This document shows positions 44,401-56,200 of a stretch of 64,000 bases of DNA, piece after piece. A program made the position numbers and the translations under genes. The number at the start of each line of letters is the position of its first letter. Position 1 is the stretch's first letter. The DNA is from Strongylocentrotus purpuratus (taxonomy: Eukaryota > Echinodermata > Echinoidea > Camarodonta > Strongylocentrotidae), in the NCBI RefSeq assembly GCF_000002235.5, contig NW_022145606.1:49943333-50007332 (forward strand), given 5' to 3'. The notes beneath the pieces are model-generated. The model searched no databases and was not told where the DNA came from. It saw only the letters and a list, made by a program, of their open reading frames with translations.

Positions 44401-44683
44401 TGTAGTAGGAGTTGCCCCCACCCCCATACAAGCCTCCTACCACAAGAGGGCGCCATTGGCCTTCTCGCACTGGGACGACAAGCTCGTACCAGCTTCTAGC
44501 ACAAGAGGGCGACATTGGCCTTCACTAAGTGGGACAAGAGATGGAGAACTGACATAGACTGACTGGTACACGTTGAGATACACTCCGAGTAACTAGACCG
44601 GTAAGTGAACGTTCTTTGTCTCATTTGTAGCATTTAAGTATTGTAACTACGTAGCCTATGATCCATAGGTCAGGGCTACTTCA
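44401..44683 (+). repeat. 3' LTR (283 bp)
   Basis: TG...CA ends. Near-identical to the 5' LTR apart from the single copy of the 57-bp internal segment and a few bases. GTGA follows, matching the base run before the 5' LTR. Confidence 0.85.
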
Positions 44684-44689
44684 GTGACA

Positions 44690-45545
44690 AAAGCATATTG
44701 CTTGTTTGTATAGCCACTACTATAGCCTAGGCCTAGACTAACAAGATCTAGACCTATAGATCTAGAGGTCTAGTTTTGCTAAAGAATGTAGATCTAGTCT
44801 AGACTCTAACAAAGTTAGATCTAGGCTAATGTTTTAATCCAACAAAACTTGTGAAATGTGAAAGTGTATTAGGCCTAAAGGGGGTAGCCTATAGGTCTAG
44901 GCCTAGTCACTTCCGTCACCTTCGCCCCTCTCGTTCACTAGATCTAACAAAGTTAGATCTAGTCTAGACCTCTACTAGTCTAGGGTCTATGCTCCCTTGT
45001 CCCTCGCACTTTGTCGCCCCGGTCATGAATATAAATCGCCGCCCCTGGTTGGTACTACTTTTTATTTACAATTTTGATGATATTTGCTCTCAAAATAAAG
45101 ATTTAGATCTAGAATAGGTCTACAAACCCTTGTCGGCAAGTTCATATTTTTTTCGGAACGGACGCAAAAGACTGCAAAATTTGCCGATCTTATGTCAATA
45201 TTGTGCTTAGGCCTAGGCTTAGTCTATTTAGATCTAGAGTCTAGGCATAGATCTAGAGCTAGAGTCTATAACCTCCAATTCCATTAAAAAAAAATCGTCT
45301 CTCTGTAATTTTAGGTTTTTATTTCCATTGGCATTAGGGCCTAGATCTAGATCTAATGATATCAGACTTTCGAAATGTTACCGATTTGTTGAGATAGCGA
45401 ACTATGGTCACACCACCATACTTGAATAAAGATCTAGATCTAGAGTCTAGGTCTAGACTTCTAGATCTAGATCTACCTAGTAGTAGAATCTAGACCTAGA
45501 TTTAGATCTAGTCTAGGGATCTACACCTCTAGTAGTAGATCTATA
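44690..45545. repeat. AGATCTAG-rich tract in NLR intron
   Basis: Very dense CTAGATCTAGAC-type words, nearly self-complementary, mixed with AGGCCTAG. It runs up to the donor of LRR cassette 2. The same low-complexity composition occurs at 1-240 and 39480-39798. Confidence 0.7.
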
Positions 45546-45550
45546 CCTAC

Positions 45551-46059
45551 CCCAAATTCAAGTACGTTAGTTGTTTAGTCTTGACAAACAGGTCCACCAA
45601 GGCTTCTTCGTCTCTGCCCCTCCCCCCGGACACATGCAGCCGCTGTTGGTTTTCGGTTTGGTCTTCAAATAGAAGACTAAGCCCTCCAATTGACTCTCCT
45701 GATTTAATCTTCCTGTCTGCGCCGAGTGCTGGCAAGGCGTGTAGTCTAATATGAACAACGAACTGTTCATCCCTAGCACTAGTCTGATTCATAGGCCTGG
45801 ATGCGATGGTGTTGCTCGTCTCTGCAACATCGATAGAGACATCAATATCTCTAACTCTAGGTATCGATGAGAGCAGACCTTCATAGCTTTGTGACGTCAC
45901 TCTCTCAGCTGATAGCTTTGTGACTGATTGAAGCTCAGGAGGAAATGGAGGGAAACTGAGAGAGGAGTCTGAGATGATGAGATGGTTCAGAGAGGTGAAG
46001 GATCTGAGACAGGACCACATTCTGGCAGTCATCTCAGTAGATAGCCGACATTTCTTTAC
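45551..46059 (-). CDS. NLR gene, LRR cassette exon 2
   Basis: 509 bp, phase 0 to 2, acceptor gtcctgcag, donor GTAGGT. The start is standard (VKKCRLSTEMTARMWSCLRS, LNHLIISDSSL, VTKLSAERVTSQSYEGL). The middle is diverged (VRDIDVSIDVAETSN, FVVHIRLHALPALGAD), and it ends LTYLNLG, a canonical LRR strand. It is the only cassette with a GTAGGT donor; read-through still stops at once (GGG TAG). Confidence 0.72.
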
Positions 46060-46733
46060 CTGCAGGACGGATAACACAGAGAGAAGATTTTTATTTTCAC
46101 GTAAATGCTATTATGCGAAACCGGGTACATAATGAGACCCCCCCCTTTTTTTTTGGATTAAAGCTTAACGGTGGGTGGACATTAAATGAATAATGATAAT
46201 ACCAGTATACATGACTGGTAGGGCGCACAGCGATCTCGGGCATATGATAACGCGGGAAAATGTAACTCACTTGTGTGTGTTTTTTTTTTTTTGGTATTCT
46301 TTTAATCCAATTAGTATAATATAGCCTTGATTGCACTTCGGTAACATGAATTAATGGTAATCGTCATCTCATGCCTTGTGTTTTTTTTCTCGGGCCGACC
46401 AGCCTTAGTGCAAATGGGCGCTGATGTGGCATTGCAGACAATGGGTACGCGTATAGGGTTGTTTGAATAGGGTATGACGCAAACAATACACTAATTTCAC
46501 CATAATGTTCACCATCGACAACTGACCGAAAGAGAAATATGCTAATTACAATCATCACCATCGATATCACGTGACTAGCTGTGGCCCGATCACAGCTTTG
46601 TATCTGTAAGAGCTATTTGTGATTGTTTAACCTAAACAAAAAGTATATTTGCATTTTCCCGTCAGGCGCAAATATTAAATTTATTTCCTAAATATTTGTA
46701 GTCGTATATTATTAGTTTAAGATATTTGCTTAC

Positions 46734-46782
46734 CTGGAAACCCGATTCTCGATCGTATTCGAAACATCTACCATCAAGAAAT
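46734..46782 (-). CDS. NLR gene, short exon preceding LRR cassette 2
   Basis: 49 bp, phase 2 to 0, acceptor ttcctatag, donor GTAAGC. It encodes FLDGRCFEYDRESGFQ. The phase fits between cassettes 1 and 2. Confidence 0.55.
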
Positions 46783-46854
46783 CTATAGGAATTGAAAAAG
46801 AGAGTTGAAAGCGAAGACAAGAAAAACAACACATAAACTATGGGAATTGTGTTG

Positions 46855-47525
46855 GGGGCAGTGGCGTATGCATGATTCTTTTCAAGGGGAGGGTTTTTAC
46901 AATTTGAAAATCGCGCCGATTTTGTTGTTGTTTAACCTTTAACAAATGTTATGGGGGGTTAACCCCCCCCCCCCCCCCCCCTGCGTATGCGCCTGTTTGG
47001 GGGATTCATGAAGTATCGGACACGGCCTGTAAGTACCGTTTGATACAAACATGCAGAAGGTTCTAGTTAGTTGAATATACATGTATATATATACATAAGT
47101 ATAATAAAGAGATCATTAAGACTTTAAACAAAATATAGCATGACAAACAATGACAGGCGTTGTGAATACTGAATAGTACCGTGACAAATGCGAGTTGAAA
47201 GAAAATAACTGCTTACAAATGTGTAAATGTTTACATTGTCAGTATGGGATGCAATAGGGATATGAGAACAATATAATAAAGATACTCCAAGACCCCCACA
47301 ATACACAAATCCCTCGAGAAGGCCTTAGAGCTAGCTGGGGTGGATTAAAGGATTCCCATGGAAAATTATCGCATTTAATACATTATAGTATTTGCATGCC
47401 CCCTCCTTTCAGGTGGTAGGTCTATGTTTCATCTCACCAATTTCAAATATATTTGTAATTTCAAGCAGTTTGTGTAGTGTGTTTATTTTTACGGATCTTG
47501 AATTGATAGTTCGTAATACGTGCAA
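46855..47525. other. NLR intron, no gene
   Basis: C tract at 46963-46981 between two near-copies of a GGCG-TATGC word (GTGGCGTATGCATG and CTGCGTATGCGCC). Otherwise AT-rich and featureless. Confidence 0.3.
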
Positions 47526-47527
47526 AG

Positions 47528-48819
47528 ATGTTAAAGAGATGGTTCATTGAAATGTGGAAAATGGGCAAATTACACCTCTACAGATTGCTGAGAACATTAA
47601 CAAAATGAGCAAAGTACATTTGAAGCCCTCACTGTTGTGAGGAATAAATTATATACAATTTTGTTACCCTTTCCTGAACCCACTCACAAAGTGAATTGAC
47701 GGCGTTATTTTACATGCGAACCGATGACGTCACAATATGAACAACCTACAACACACATTCGGGACAATGTTGGATACCCATTGCAATTTTCAGATATGGG
47801 TTAACGTTGTTTGTATATTTACCGCTAGTGGTGATATTTCCTCTATTTTTGGCATCTTGAATGAGATACACTGAATAAATGATACTTTATACAAATTTTG
47901 TTTGATTTTTATATTTTTTCCCGTCACATTCGAGCATGAAAATCGGAAAACTAATCACATATTCTGAGGGCACTTCAGCGTCTGGGAAGGCAAAGGACAT
48001 TTTGCATGCTGCCCTAACGACTCTTTTGGAGTAATGTATAGGCGACAAATTTACATAGAATTGTCCAGATATTCATTACAAAAATGTGTGATTAGGCTGA
48101 TTAATTTACATTTTTGATAAATTAAGTCGTAGGACCTGATAAACCGAGAGAAACAGATCAGTCCGGTTCGCGATTCACTAGCTCGAGCGCCGGGCTACGG
48201 GCTAGGCTGGCTAGCAAGCTGCGCTAGATGTGATGCACGCATACCGCGTACGTGCGATATTGCACACACAGAGTACGCACGCACAGCTACTCGCTAGCTA
48301 CGGGAAACTTGAACGCTACATACATCGACGATATATTCACTCGCTTTTTGGAAGTTATATACCATTTATCTAGACTAAAGTCAGATTAAGAACCAAAACC
48401 ATGCCATGGAGGAGCCTTCTTCTATCTCCTCAAAACTCAAATCAAGTATGTTTTCGTCAATATCCATATTTCCAGGGGATTTTGATGAAGGTAAACAGCG
48501 TTAGGTATAAATGGGTACGGTACTCGAGAGTCAATGCAATACATGTGAATAGCACGCAAACTGTATCTCGCACCGTCGTCAATCATTTCAGCTGAGCGGC
48601 CCGCTGTTCATATTGTGTCGTCACTTCAAAAATCAGCTGACTTACGATGTTTTCGGGGCGTTGGGTGGGTTGATTTTTCGTCAAGTTCAATCAACTTTTA
48701 TAAATTTCGCTCGAATGTACAAGTTACACAAATGTAATGATTTTACTCAGTGTAATTTTTCGATTGCAATGATACCAAATTCAGTCAAGTTTGAAATCAA
48801 TAAACCATCTCTTTAACAT
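47528..48819. mobile_element. Terminal-inverted-repeat element in NLR intron
   Basis: The ends ATGTTAAAGAGATGGTTCAT and the inverse AAACCATCTCTTTAACAT bound about 1.3 kb. The inner sequence includes a GC-richer block near 48180-48310 (GCTCGAGCGCCGGGCTACGG, CGCACGCACAGC). Open frames at 48401-48595 and 48613-48816 have no domain. Target duplication is not clear. The class was not determined. Confidence 0.6.
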
Positions 48820-48951
48820 ACAATTTGATGAAACAAAAGCACACAAAAACTAAACTATTATTCGCCTTTAATAGTTTACAGTTGGACTTCTTGTTTGATT
48901 TTGTCCACTTTAATTTCATTGATACATGTATAAACATCTACTCAAACTCAC

Positions 48952-49472
48952 TGTAAATGCAGACTATCCAATGCTTTCAAAGTTGACGACTCGACAAGTT
49001 CAACCAAGTCTTCTTCGCCCAAGCCCTTCACTCCGGACAGACAAAGCCGCTGCAGTTCCTTGGTTTGATCTCTGATCAGAAGACCCAGTCCTCTCACCGT
49101 CTCTCTCGATACTCTGTTTTTCTCTGATGGGAGTGATGATGGTGCTGTTAGCTCGATGCGTGTGAGCTGCTGTCCTCCGGTCCGACGAAGACCAGCCGTG
49201 ATCTGAGATATGTCTCTCTCTGCATCATCGATAGTGATATCGATATCTCTCAAGCCAGGAAGCGATGAGATCAGACCTTCATAGCTTTGTGACGTCACTC
49301 TCTCGGCTGCTAGCTTTGTGACGGATGGAAGCTCCGGAGCAGATGGGGGGAAAACAAGAGAGGAGTCCGAGATGGTGAGAGTATGTAGCATCGAAAATGA
49401 TCCGAGGCATGACCATAGTCCACTCGTCACGTCGGTAGTTAGAGTAGATCCCTCGAACGTTATAGTCCTTAC
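48952..49472 (-). CDS. NLR gene, LRR cassette exon 1
   Basis: 521 bp, phase 0 to 2, acceptor aacaccag, donor GTGAGT. It begins VRTITFEGSTLTTDVTSGLW and continues SCLGSFSMLHTLTISDSSL, LPSVTKLAAERVTSQSYEGL, LPGLRDIDITIDDAE, VRGLGLLIRDQTKELQRL. It is the first LRR exon after the NACHT exon, whose phase-0 end it fits. The strongly diverged first 25 residues may form the NACHT-LRR junction. Read-through of the donor gives CAG TGA. Confidence 0.78.
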
Positions 49473-49489
49473 CTGGTGTTAAGATATAT

Positions 49490-49640
49490 ACAGATAGAGA
49501 GTGAGGGATAGACAGAGATATTGGAGAGAAAGGGGTGAGAACGAGAGAAAGGGAATAGGTGAGAGAGAGAAAGAGAGATCGAGGGTGAGTGAGAGAGAGA
49601 GATAAAAGTAGAGAGAGAATTGAAGAAAGATTGTACAAAT
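49490..49640. repeat. GA-rich tract
   Basis: GAGAGA/GGGATAGA low-complexity sequence directly upstream (minus strand) of cassette 1; on the minus strand it is a long polypyrimidine tract before the acceptor. The serine/leucine-rich frames here are artefacts. Confidence 0.7.
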
Positions 49641-49799
49641 ATATTACAGGGAGTGTACCATGGCATCTACGTCTTCTTTTGGACAACTGCACGTGAACGA
49701 ATGGACTTGATTAACGGAATATGATTCATGAAATGCATTAACATTACGGTAGGGGAAATGGACATAGCCTCTGAACGTTACATGTTCATTGTACTTCTC

Positions 49800-50290
49800 A
49801 TATTACTCCTGTTTTGTCTTCACTACATTGGTTCCCTGTTGAATCCCGTATCGTATTCAAATTATCTTTGCTTGTTTTTTTACTGTATACATGGATCTGC
49901 ACCAAAGTAAAACTTTTTGATGCGTTATAATCCTCCAAGATGCTTAAAATCTTCCGATTCTAAATAGCTTGTTGTTCCGAAAACCAAGCAATCATGGGGG
50001 GGGGGGGGTCGATCATTTACACACGCTAGACCTTATACCTATGGAATCAATTGCCACAATATATTCCTTATATTTCAAGTGTAGGTTGCTTTAAGAATGC
50101 CCTCAAAACTCATTTGTTCAAAGCGGCTCTCCAGTAGATTTGCTTTCACATTGTGTTTGTCCCATTTTGGTGTATTTTCGTGTACTTGTAATTTTTCTTC
50201 TCCATTGCGCCTCGAACACATTAGTCATGTAGAGTTGGCGCGTTACAATTACTTTATATTATTATTATTATTGTGTGCTTCAATTCATTC
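49800..50290 (+). mobile_element. 5'-truncated LINE remnant (reverse transcriptase C-terminus and tail)
   Basis: CTACATTGGTTCCCTGTTGA translates as LHWFPVESRIVFKL, and after a frame break in a T run as YCIHGSAP: the LHWLPV...FKL...HGxAP motif at the end of CR1/L2-type reverse transcriptases. Further on, LWNQLPQ and CFKNALKTHLFKAAL end in TAG at 50134-50136, the usual C-terminus. A GCGCC...GGCGCG tail and ATT triplets close it. It is a dead fragment in the NACHT-LRR intron, opposite to the NLR gene. G tract at 49997-50008. Confidence 0.7.
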
Positions 50291-50460
50291 GTAAGGCTTA
50301 ATCAGACGCGGTTATATATAATAATCAATACATAATACATGAGAAAATACTTAGCTCCTTTAATATACAGTTATGACAGAAGAACGACACGTTCTTCCAT
50401 TACTATGTTGTTCACAACTACATTTTTTGTCAAAAGTCCGGTTATTTGAAATGTGCATAC

Positions 50461-52055
50461 CTCATGTTTCATTTGCTGTGGAAGATTTTGCATCCCAACG
50501 ACGGTGTAGACAGTCGGTGACTTTAGAACAATACTCTGTGCAGTTACGCATCTTTCAACAAACGAAGACACATTTTCTTCAGTACCCTTGGTCTCTGATG
50601 AGCAGTCAAGAATAATGCGATATCGTTCGCTCTCATCCAAATAACTGTTTGAAAGGAGCGCCTCCATTATTCGTATACAGAGGCTGTTATCCGTGCCAGC
50701 CGCGAATCGGATGAGATTTTCATAGTCGCCGATGTTTGCGTTGATCTTGAGCATTACTCTGTCTAAATTGGAAGTCTGCCAGGGCCATTGACGCTTTCTC
50801 GATTTAGCTTTAGCAGCAAGGTATTTCCCAGCCGAGTGTTCTTGAGCGAGTTTGTGATAAAACTCAATGGTTATGGCAGTGTTCTTGTCAGATCGTTGGA
50901 GCCGTGTGGTTATAACAGATATCTTGGATACTATTCCAAGATCGCATGCCCTATCAAGGATAGAGGGAACTCTTCGGAAATCATGGGGCGTGAAGACTAG
51001 TTTTTTAGAGTCGTCGAGTAGACCAGCTAGAGCAACCTTACCCAGTTTACGAATGATTTCGATTAGTTCTTCTTCTGTTATGCTGTCTGTTGATGTTGCT
51101 CGGGCATTGGCATGGTGCATCAGAAAATCATTCACGCTGTCTAATAATTCTGTTTGAGTTGCAGTTTCAGAGTTCAAACGCCCGTCGCTCCATAAATGAC
51201 AGACCATGAGACAAAATAGAGGTGTTTTAGCAAGTTCATCAATAAGTGGTTGGCCATCAAGGTAAACCTTCAGACCATGCCCACTATCAGGACTCGATGT
51301 CGAAGCAAAGAACTTGTTGATGTACTCACGTGAGCTCTCTTGCGAGAATCCTTCGATCCACATCTTTGTGTATACCGTTGAAAGATCATTTTGATTGAAG
51401 AAGTTCTCAAGGTGAGGGCGTGTTGTTACAAGGACCCGACACTCTGGAAATTCCTCCCAGCGGATGACTTTGACCATATTGCTCTCTAAGCTTCGGTTTG
51501 AAGAAGAAATACCGGCATACTCATCTAGTCCGTCTAGTATGATGTGACAGATTCCCTGATTCTCTCTAATGAAACTCTCCAGACCCTCTGGTGTGAGATC
51601 ATCAACATCACTCAAAAGCTGGGATTTAATTGCTTCTCCGATCGATGTACGCTGACTTGTGTTTCGGAATTTCACAACAAACAGAAGTGGCAGTAGTTCT
51701 AATGCTGACCCCTTTTCTCTGTGAACCCAGTCGTAAGCCATCTTAGCAACAGCCGTAGTCTTCCCTCGTCCAGCTGGGGCCGAAATGAGGATTCGAGCTG
51801 GCAGTCTTCCGTTTACTTTCTTCGAAAATATTTCAGCAACAGAACCCTGGAGTTTTTCCTTCATTTTCTTGTCTTTTCCACGACCGTCCTTCTTCACCAT
51901 TGTGACGACCGTGTGCATATCTTTGAACTCAGCATAATCACTTTGATCCCACGGTTTCATTTGAATTTTGCACAATTGATTAAGGTACTTATTCTCCAAC
52001 TTTTCGCGACATCGCTGAACAGTCAATGATGGCGAGATCTTCTTACTGTAGATAT
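50461..52055 (-). CDS. NLR gene, NACHT NTPase exon
   Basis: 1,595 bp on the minus strand, acceptor cattccag, donor GTATGC, phase 1 to 0. It starts DIYSKKISPSLTVQRCREKL. Walker A is SAPAGRGKTT (about residues 206-215 of the modelled protein) and Walker B is HIILDGLDEY (about 286-295), with the extra acidic residue typical of NACHT. The sensor-1-like CRVLVTTRP follows. Helical and winged-helix parts follow to KHEV. NACHT domains bind ATP/dATP and drive oligomerisation of cytosolic immune sensors. An alternative acceptor (ctacag, ends 52046) gives phase 2 and does not fit the upstream exon. Skipping the donor meets TAA at 50371-50373. Confidence 0.88.
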
Positions 52056-52059
52056 CTGG

Positions 52060-52545
52060 AATGATGCAAGCATATAAGACAACAATTAATATTGCACTCC
52101 CACAATATCAGCCCCTTCACACTCCGACCCAGTAGGGTTCGTTAAGTTTTGTTCTTCTTGATGAAACACATGTTGTTGTTTTTAATTTCTTAATCAATAT
52201 TCATTGTTCCGACGTTTTTCCTCTTCCACCTGAAGTATAAGCCCCGAAACACACGAAAAGAAAACCCCAACCTTGATAGCAGATTGCTCTGACAGAAAGC
52301 AGAAACATGAGAGAAGCAGACAGGTGAGCTTATTTTGAATAAAATCGTTAAAATTCATAACAAGAGCGTTATAACTTTGTAAATGTTGCAATCAATATAC
52401 GTAAGGGAATGTTTGTATTGGACGAATCAGTAGTGTTACTATGATGTAGTGGCGGACAACTCTCCTGTTCCAATACACACAAAAAACACCTAAAATGTCA
52501 ACAAAAACGACCAAATGTGTTACTAAGGAGGATAGTTCCTTTTTA
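52060..52545. other. NLR intron, no feature recognised
   Basis: AT-rich. The minus-strand open frame at 52194-52391 has no domain and no phase-compatible splice sites. Confidence 0.35.
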
Positions 52546-53289
52546 CACTGTTAGAACAAGTATTAACATTTTTAATCAAGTTGGTTACAATTTTAATCAA
52601 CCACAGATTACCATATGAATCACTCAATTGTGGATTAAATTTTAAACTGTGGTTGATTAATTTTTTTAATCGTTTATTGGTTAAATGTATTTGCTCAATG
52701 TTGGTTTAAGTGGTGTAGATTAAACTTTAACCATTTGTTGGTTATCTATGCTTTTTTTCGGGCTGATTCACTCAATGTTGGTTAAACTTACATGGGTCGT
52801 TGGTTAAAATCGTAACCATTGTAGGTTAATTCTGTTTTGATTCACACGATGTTAGTTAAATTTGTTGGTTACAGTTATAACCACTGTTGGTTAAACGTAC
52901 GGGGGTTTGGAGGTCTTATCCCCGTGTTTGCAGGTAAGAAATTATTTAAATATTATTATCATCAATTCTAAGATTGTAAGGAAGAAGTGAAATAAGTTTC
53001 TTGCTCAAATTAAAAACGTTTAGAGTCTCGTAGGCTGTAGCTCAACCAGTAAGTGTAACGGATGACCTAGCCAAATTGCATGCATATTAAAGACGTTTCA
53101 CTTTACGATGACTATCTTATTTTGTTTCTAATTGGTTTAAACAATTATATACAATTAGAGAAAAAATTAGGTAGTCATCATAAAGAGAAACGTCTTTATT
53201 CATGCATGCAATTTGGGTAGGTGATCCGTTATACACTTCTCCTTCTTTGGGTCTGCCTCCTTCACAGTTGAAGATTCTTGCAGACTGAT

Positions 53290-53326
<37 letters not shown>

Positions 53327-53958
53327 TACGAGAGCAAGGTGCATGGTGCGATGCTCACATAATCATGGTGTAAGTAAACAGTTACTTACTGGTTGAGCTA
53401 CGTACAGCCTACGAGACACAAACCGTTTTTAATTTGAACAATAACCTTATTTCACTTCTTCCTTACAATCTTAGAATTTATGATGATAATATCAAAATAA
53501 TTTCCAACCTGAAAACATGGGGATAAGACCGTCCAAACCTCCATTCCCTCAGCGTCCTCGCGACACCCTCCATTGTTTTTTGTTTAAATATTTTGTTGCA
53601 CACGTATACGTATGTTGCGTGTGTATTAGCATGTGTCGGGCGATCGCAAGGTTAAGGGCTAGCTACGCGATTCGATCGTTCCGTTGGGTCAGGTGACCAG
53701 TACTTTATTAACTTTGATTAAACTTTAACAGGGAGGGGGCAATCATTACTGTGGGAATTTTTTTTAAATCCATGCCGGGTTACAATGTTTGCCAACGACT
53801 TGGACATAACCAATAAAGTTTAAAAGGAATAGTTTTGATCAACACTGTTTTTAACAAACGCAATATTTAAAGTAAATTTTAATCAACACTACATTTATAA
53901 CGTTTTTTGATAAACAATTCTTTAACCCGCAGTTTGGTTAATACTTGTTTTAACAGTG
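52546..53958. mobile_element. 1.4-kb foldback element
   Basis: The ends CACTGTTAGAACAAGTATTA and its inverse TAATACTTGTTTTAACAGTG bound two long inverted arms. Inner parts also pair: ATTCTAAGATTGTAAGGAAG and CTCGTAGGCTGTAGCTCAAC (52960-53050) with TGAGCTACGTACAGCCTACG and CTTCCTTACAATCTTAGAAT (53390-53480), and GCCAAATTGCATGCATATTA (about 53070) with its inverse at about 53195-53215. The centre is near 53140. The outer arms are made of degenerate GGTTAAA/TTTAACC words. A (GT)n run lies in the right arm (53291-53324). No target duplication is clear. Confidence 0.75.
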
Positions 53959-55030
53959 AAGAGGAATTATAATAACTATGTTATCCATATATAATTGTTG
54001 TCTAGTGCCTAATTGGAGAAGGCACGTATGAGAAAAACAGAAATTAATATAATTTGTCTACACTACAAACGGAAGAGTTGCCCGGGACTATGTCACAATC
54101 CAGTGACCAAATTGCCAACTTGAGATTCACATAATAAATATATATATAAGATATAGTGATGACACGTCTGAAAGCTTCATCATTTTCTAAATATTTTCTC
54201 AATTTATTTCAAACTTTCGCAATTCGGTTTCTCTTCTTTGTTCTGTTTTCACACTAATGCACTTATTACAAAGATTGGATTGTCCTGTACGCTATTGTTA
54301 TTTTCGATTAGACAGTAGCTCAGTCGGAAAAAAAAATCTCTCAAAAACGATATGGAAAGTTAAGAACGATTTTTTTTAAAACTTCTTTTGTTTACATATT
54401 AATTATATAAAATAAAGCCCTCATTTTTTTTTTAAACTTCTTTTGTTTACATATTAATTGTATAAAATGAAGCCCTCATTTTTAACTTCCATATACATTT
54501 AAGTCGTTGCTTTTCACGGACTTAGTTGACGGGTTTATTTTTCTATTATTTTTATTTTTTAACTAGAAGCCAGGCGCCCTTCTCGCCAACTTTTCACATT
54601 TTGGTATTCAGTTTGTTAATCTGATTATCAGTTATACGTGAAATTTATAGAAAGATAAACCGACGATCCGAATCAATTAAACAATTACGTAAAATATGAA
54701 TTGAAAGTAGACTAGTATTTTCCAAGAGTCAAATCTGATTAAACGGCAGCAAATTTATCCATCCCTATCCCCCCCCCCCCCCATGATGATAATAATACTA
54801 ATAATGGAAATTATAACAACATAATTATCAGGGAAGCCTTATCAGCAATTATATTATCTTTTTTATTTTATTTATAGCTTGTATCTATTTATATATATGG
54901 CGTAATTTTAGTTTTTTTGGTTCTCGATGATTATCAGGTGGGCTTTATATCGTACAAACCACCTTATAATTTCGTTAGAATTGCCTTTATTATTATTTAT
55001 TTATTTATTCTTTATTTTTCTTATTTCTAA
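53959..55030. other. NLR intron; small tandem duplication
   Basis: AACTTCTTTTGTTTACATATTAAT...AAAGCCCTCATTTT-type sequence occurs twice in tandem at 54378-54482. C tract at 54771-54782. No coding sequence. Confidence 0.4.
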
Positions 55031-55039
55031 CCACTTTTT

Positions 55040-56200
55040 TGTGGACAAGATAACCTGAAAATGGCTAAATCATCAAATGCCTTCAAATTTGGCACACATA
55101 TGTATAGGCATATTTACAAAGCACAATAACGTTTTCAACATTGACCTTCACTGATGACGTCATCTAGGCACCATTTTGTAAAATTTTACGAAAATGAACT
55201 CATGATCATATCTTCATAACCAAAAGCTATTTCTCATTCATATTTATCATGATCAAGGTTAATATCCGTCTGGTCAATTTCAGGTCAAAAAACGCGCGCG
55301 TGTACGTACGTCCGCGCGTCGTGACAATTTTGAAATGCTCAAAATCGTCTCAAAATCATTTTGCATACGTTTTAGGCCATTCTAAGCATTTTATAAAAAA
55401 TCGCGCACACGCGCATGCGCGCGCGTTTTCGCGCGTAAAACTATTACACAACATAGAATCTTTTTTTTTATTTCTTTCATAATACTCCACATATCTTTTT
55501 ACAAACAAATTGATACCATGTTTGTCTCTTTATGACTATTAATAAGGGAATGATCGGCCGTTTATCAAATTTCCGTGCGCGCAAGCTCTTGTAATACATA
55601 GCATATATGGGCAAAAACATGCCTATACAAAATCCATTTTAGCTCTTTAGGATGCAAGGTGACCCTATTTTTTTTCATATGTTAATAGAGTATGATATGG
55701 AGATATTGTTTCATGTCTCATTTGACCCTCAATTAACTCATGACGTCATCATAATGGCCTCCGAACTCAAAATTCCAATTTGCATATTATGAAGTCAGCA
55801 TATTTATGGAAAGTTGATTGTATCTCTGTAAATATTGATCGATTTCCTTCCAAATGTTGATATGTTCTAGCTGAGACAATGCTTTACAAATACAGTGGTC
55901 AGGATTTTTCATTTTGACAAAAGCATCATGGCGTATTTTTGCAATTAAAGGAGGCATGTCAATTCTTCACATTTTGCGTGTATTCTCTATGTGACATGAT
56001 TTTTTCTCAAAACTAGATTCTACATTCTCGTCTTTCGCGAGCAATATCTCCGTCGTTTTAGCTTCGTTTACGCTGAGCTTCGAGTATGTTTTAGCTGAGA
56101 CAATAAGCTATCTCAAATGTGCCATTTATTTTGTCTTAAATTTTAGTTTGACCAGCTCACCTATACTTGTTACAAACAAGTATTACAAATCTAGTTTGTG
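55040..56200. other. Unassigned block with alternating purine-pyrimidine stretches
   Basis: A GC-alternating stretch (AACGCGCGCGTGTACGTACG, about 55290-55320) and a second (CGCGCACACGCGCATGCGCG, about 55403-55436) lie in AT-rich DNA. GATGACGTCATC and TGACGTCATCA words occur at about 55152 and 55741. The repeated phrase types (ATATCTTCATAACC, ATATGGAGATATTG) suggest a dispersed repeat, but I cannot bound it. The open frame at 55249-55482 is probably fortuitous. Confidence 0.35.

Larger units (their letters stand above)
39799..44683 (+). mobile_element. LTR retrotransposon with gag-protease only (TR-GAG-like)
   Basis: It has two direct LTRs beginning TGTAGTAGGAGTTGCC and ending GGGCTACTTCA, flanked by GTGA on both sides (39795-39798 and 44684-44687). 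Total 4,885 bp. Inside are a leader, one long open frame (41190-43406) for gag and protease, and about 1 kb of non-coding repeats before a polypurine tract. I find no reverse transcriptase, RNase H or integrase in any frame, and the internal part is too short for them. The open frame is intact and the LTRs very similar, so the element seems recent and should depend on enzymes from another element. It is inserted in an NLR intron, opposite to that gene. Confidence 0.85.

Noticed and set aside
48401..48816. Small genes within the inverted-repeat element at 47528-48819
   Set aside because: No similarity to transposases or other domains; the frames are short and in a non-autonomous element.
52045..52046. 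Alternative acceptor ctacag for the NACHT exon
   Set aside because: It gives phase 2, which fits neither the linker exon nor the Death exon; the acceptor ten bases upstream fits the linker exactly.
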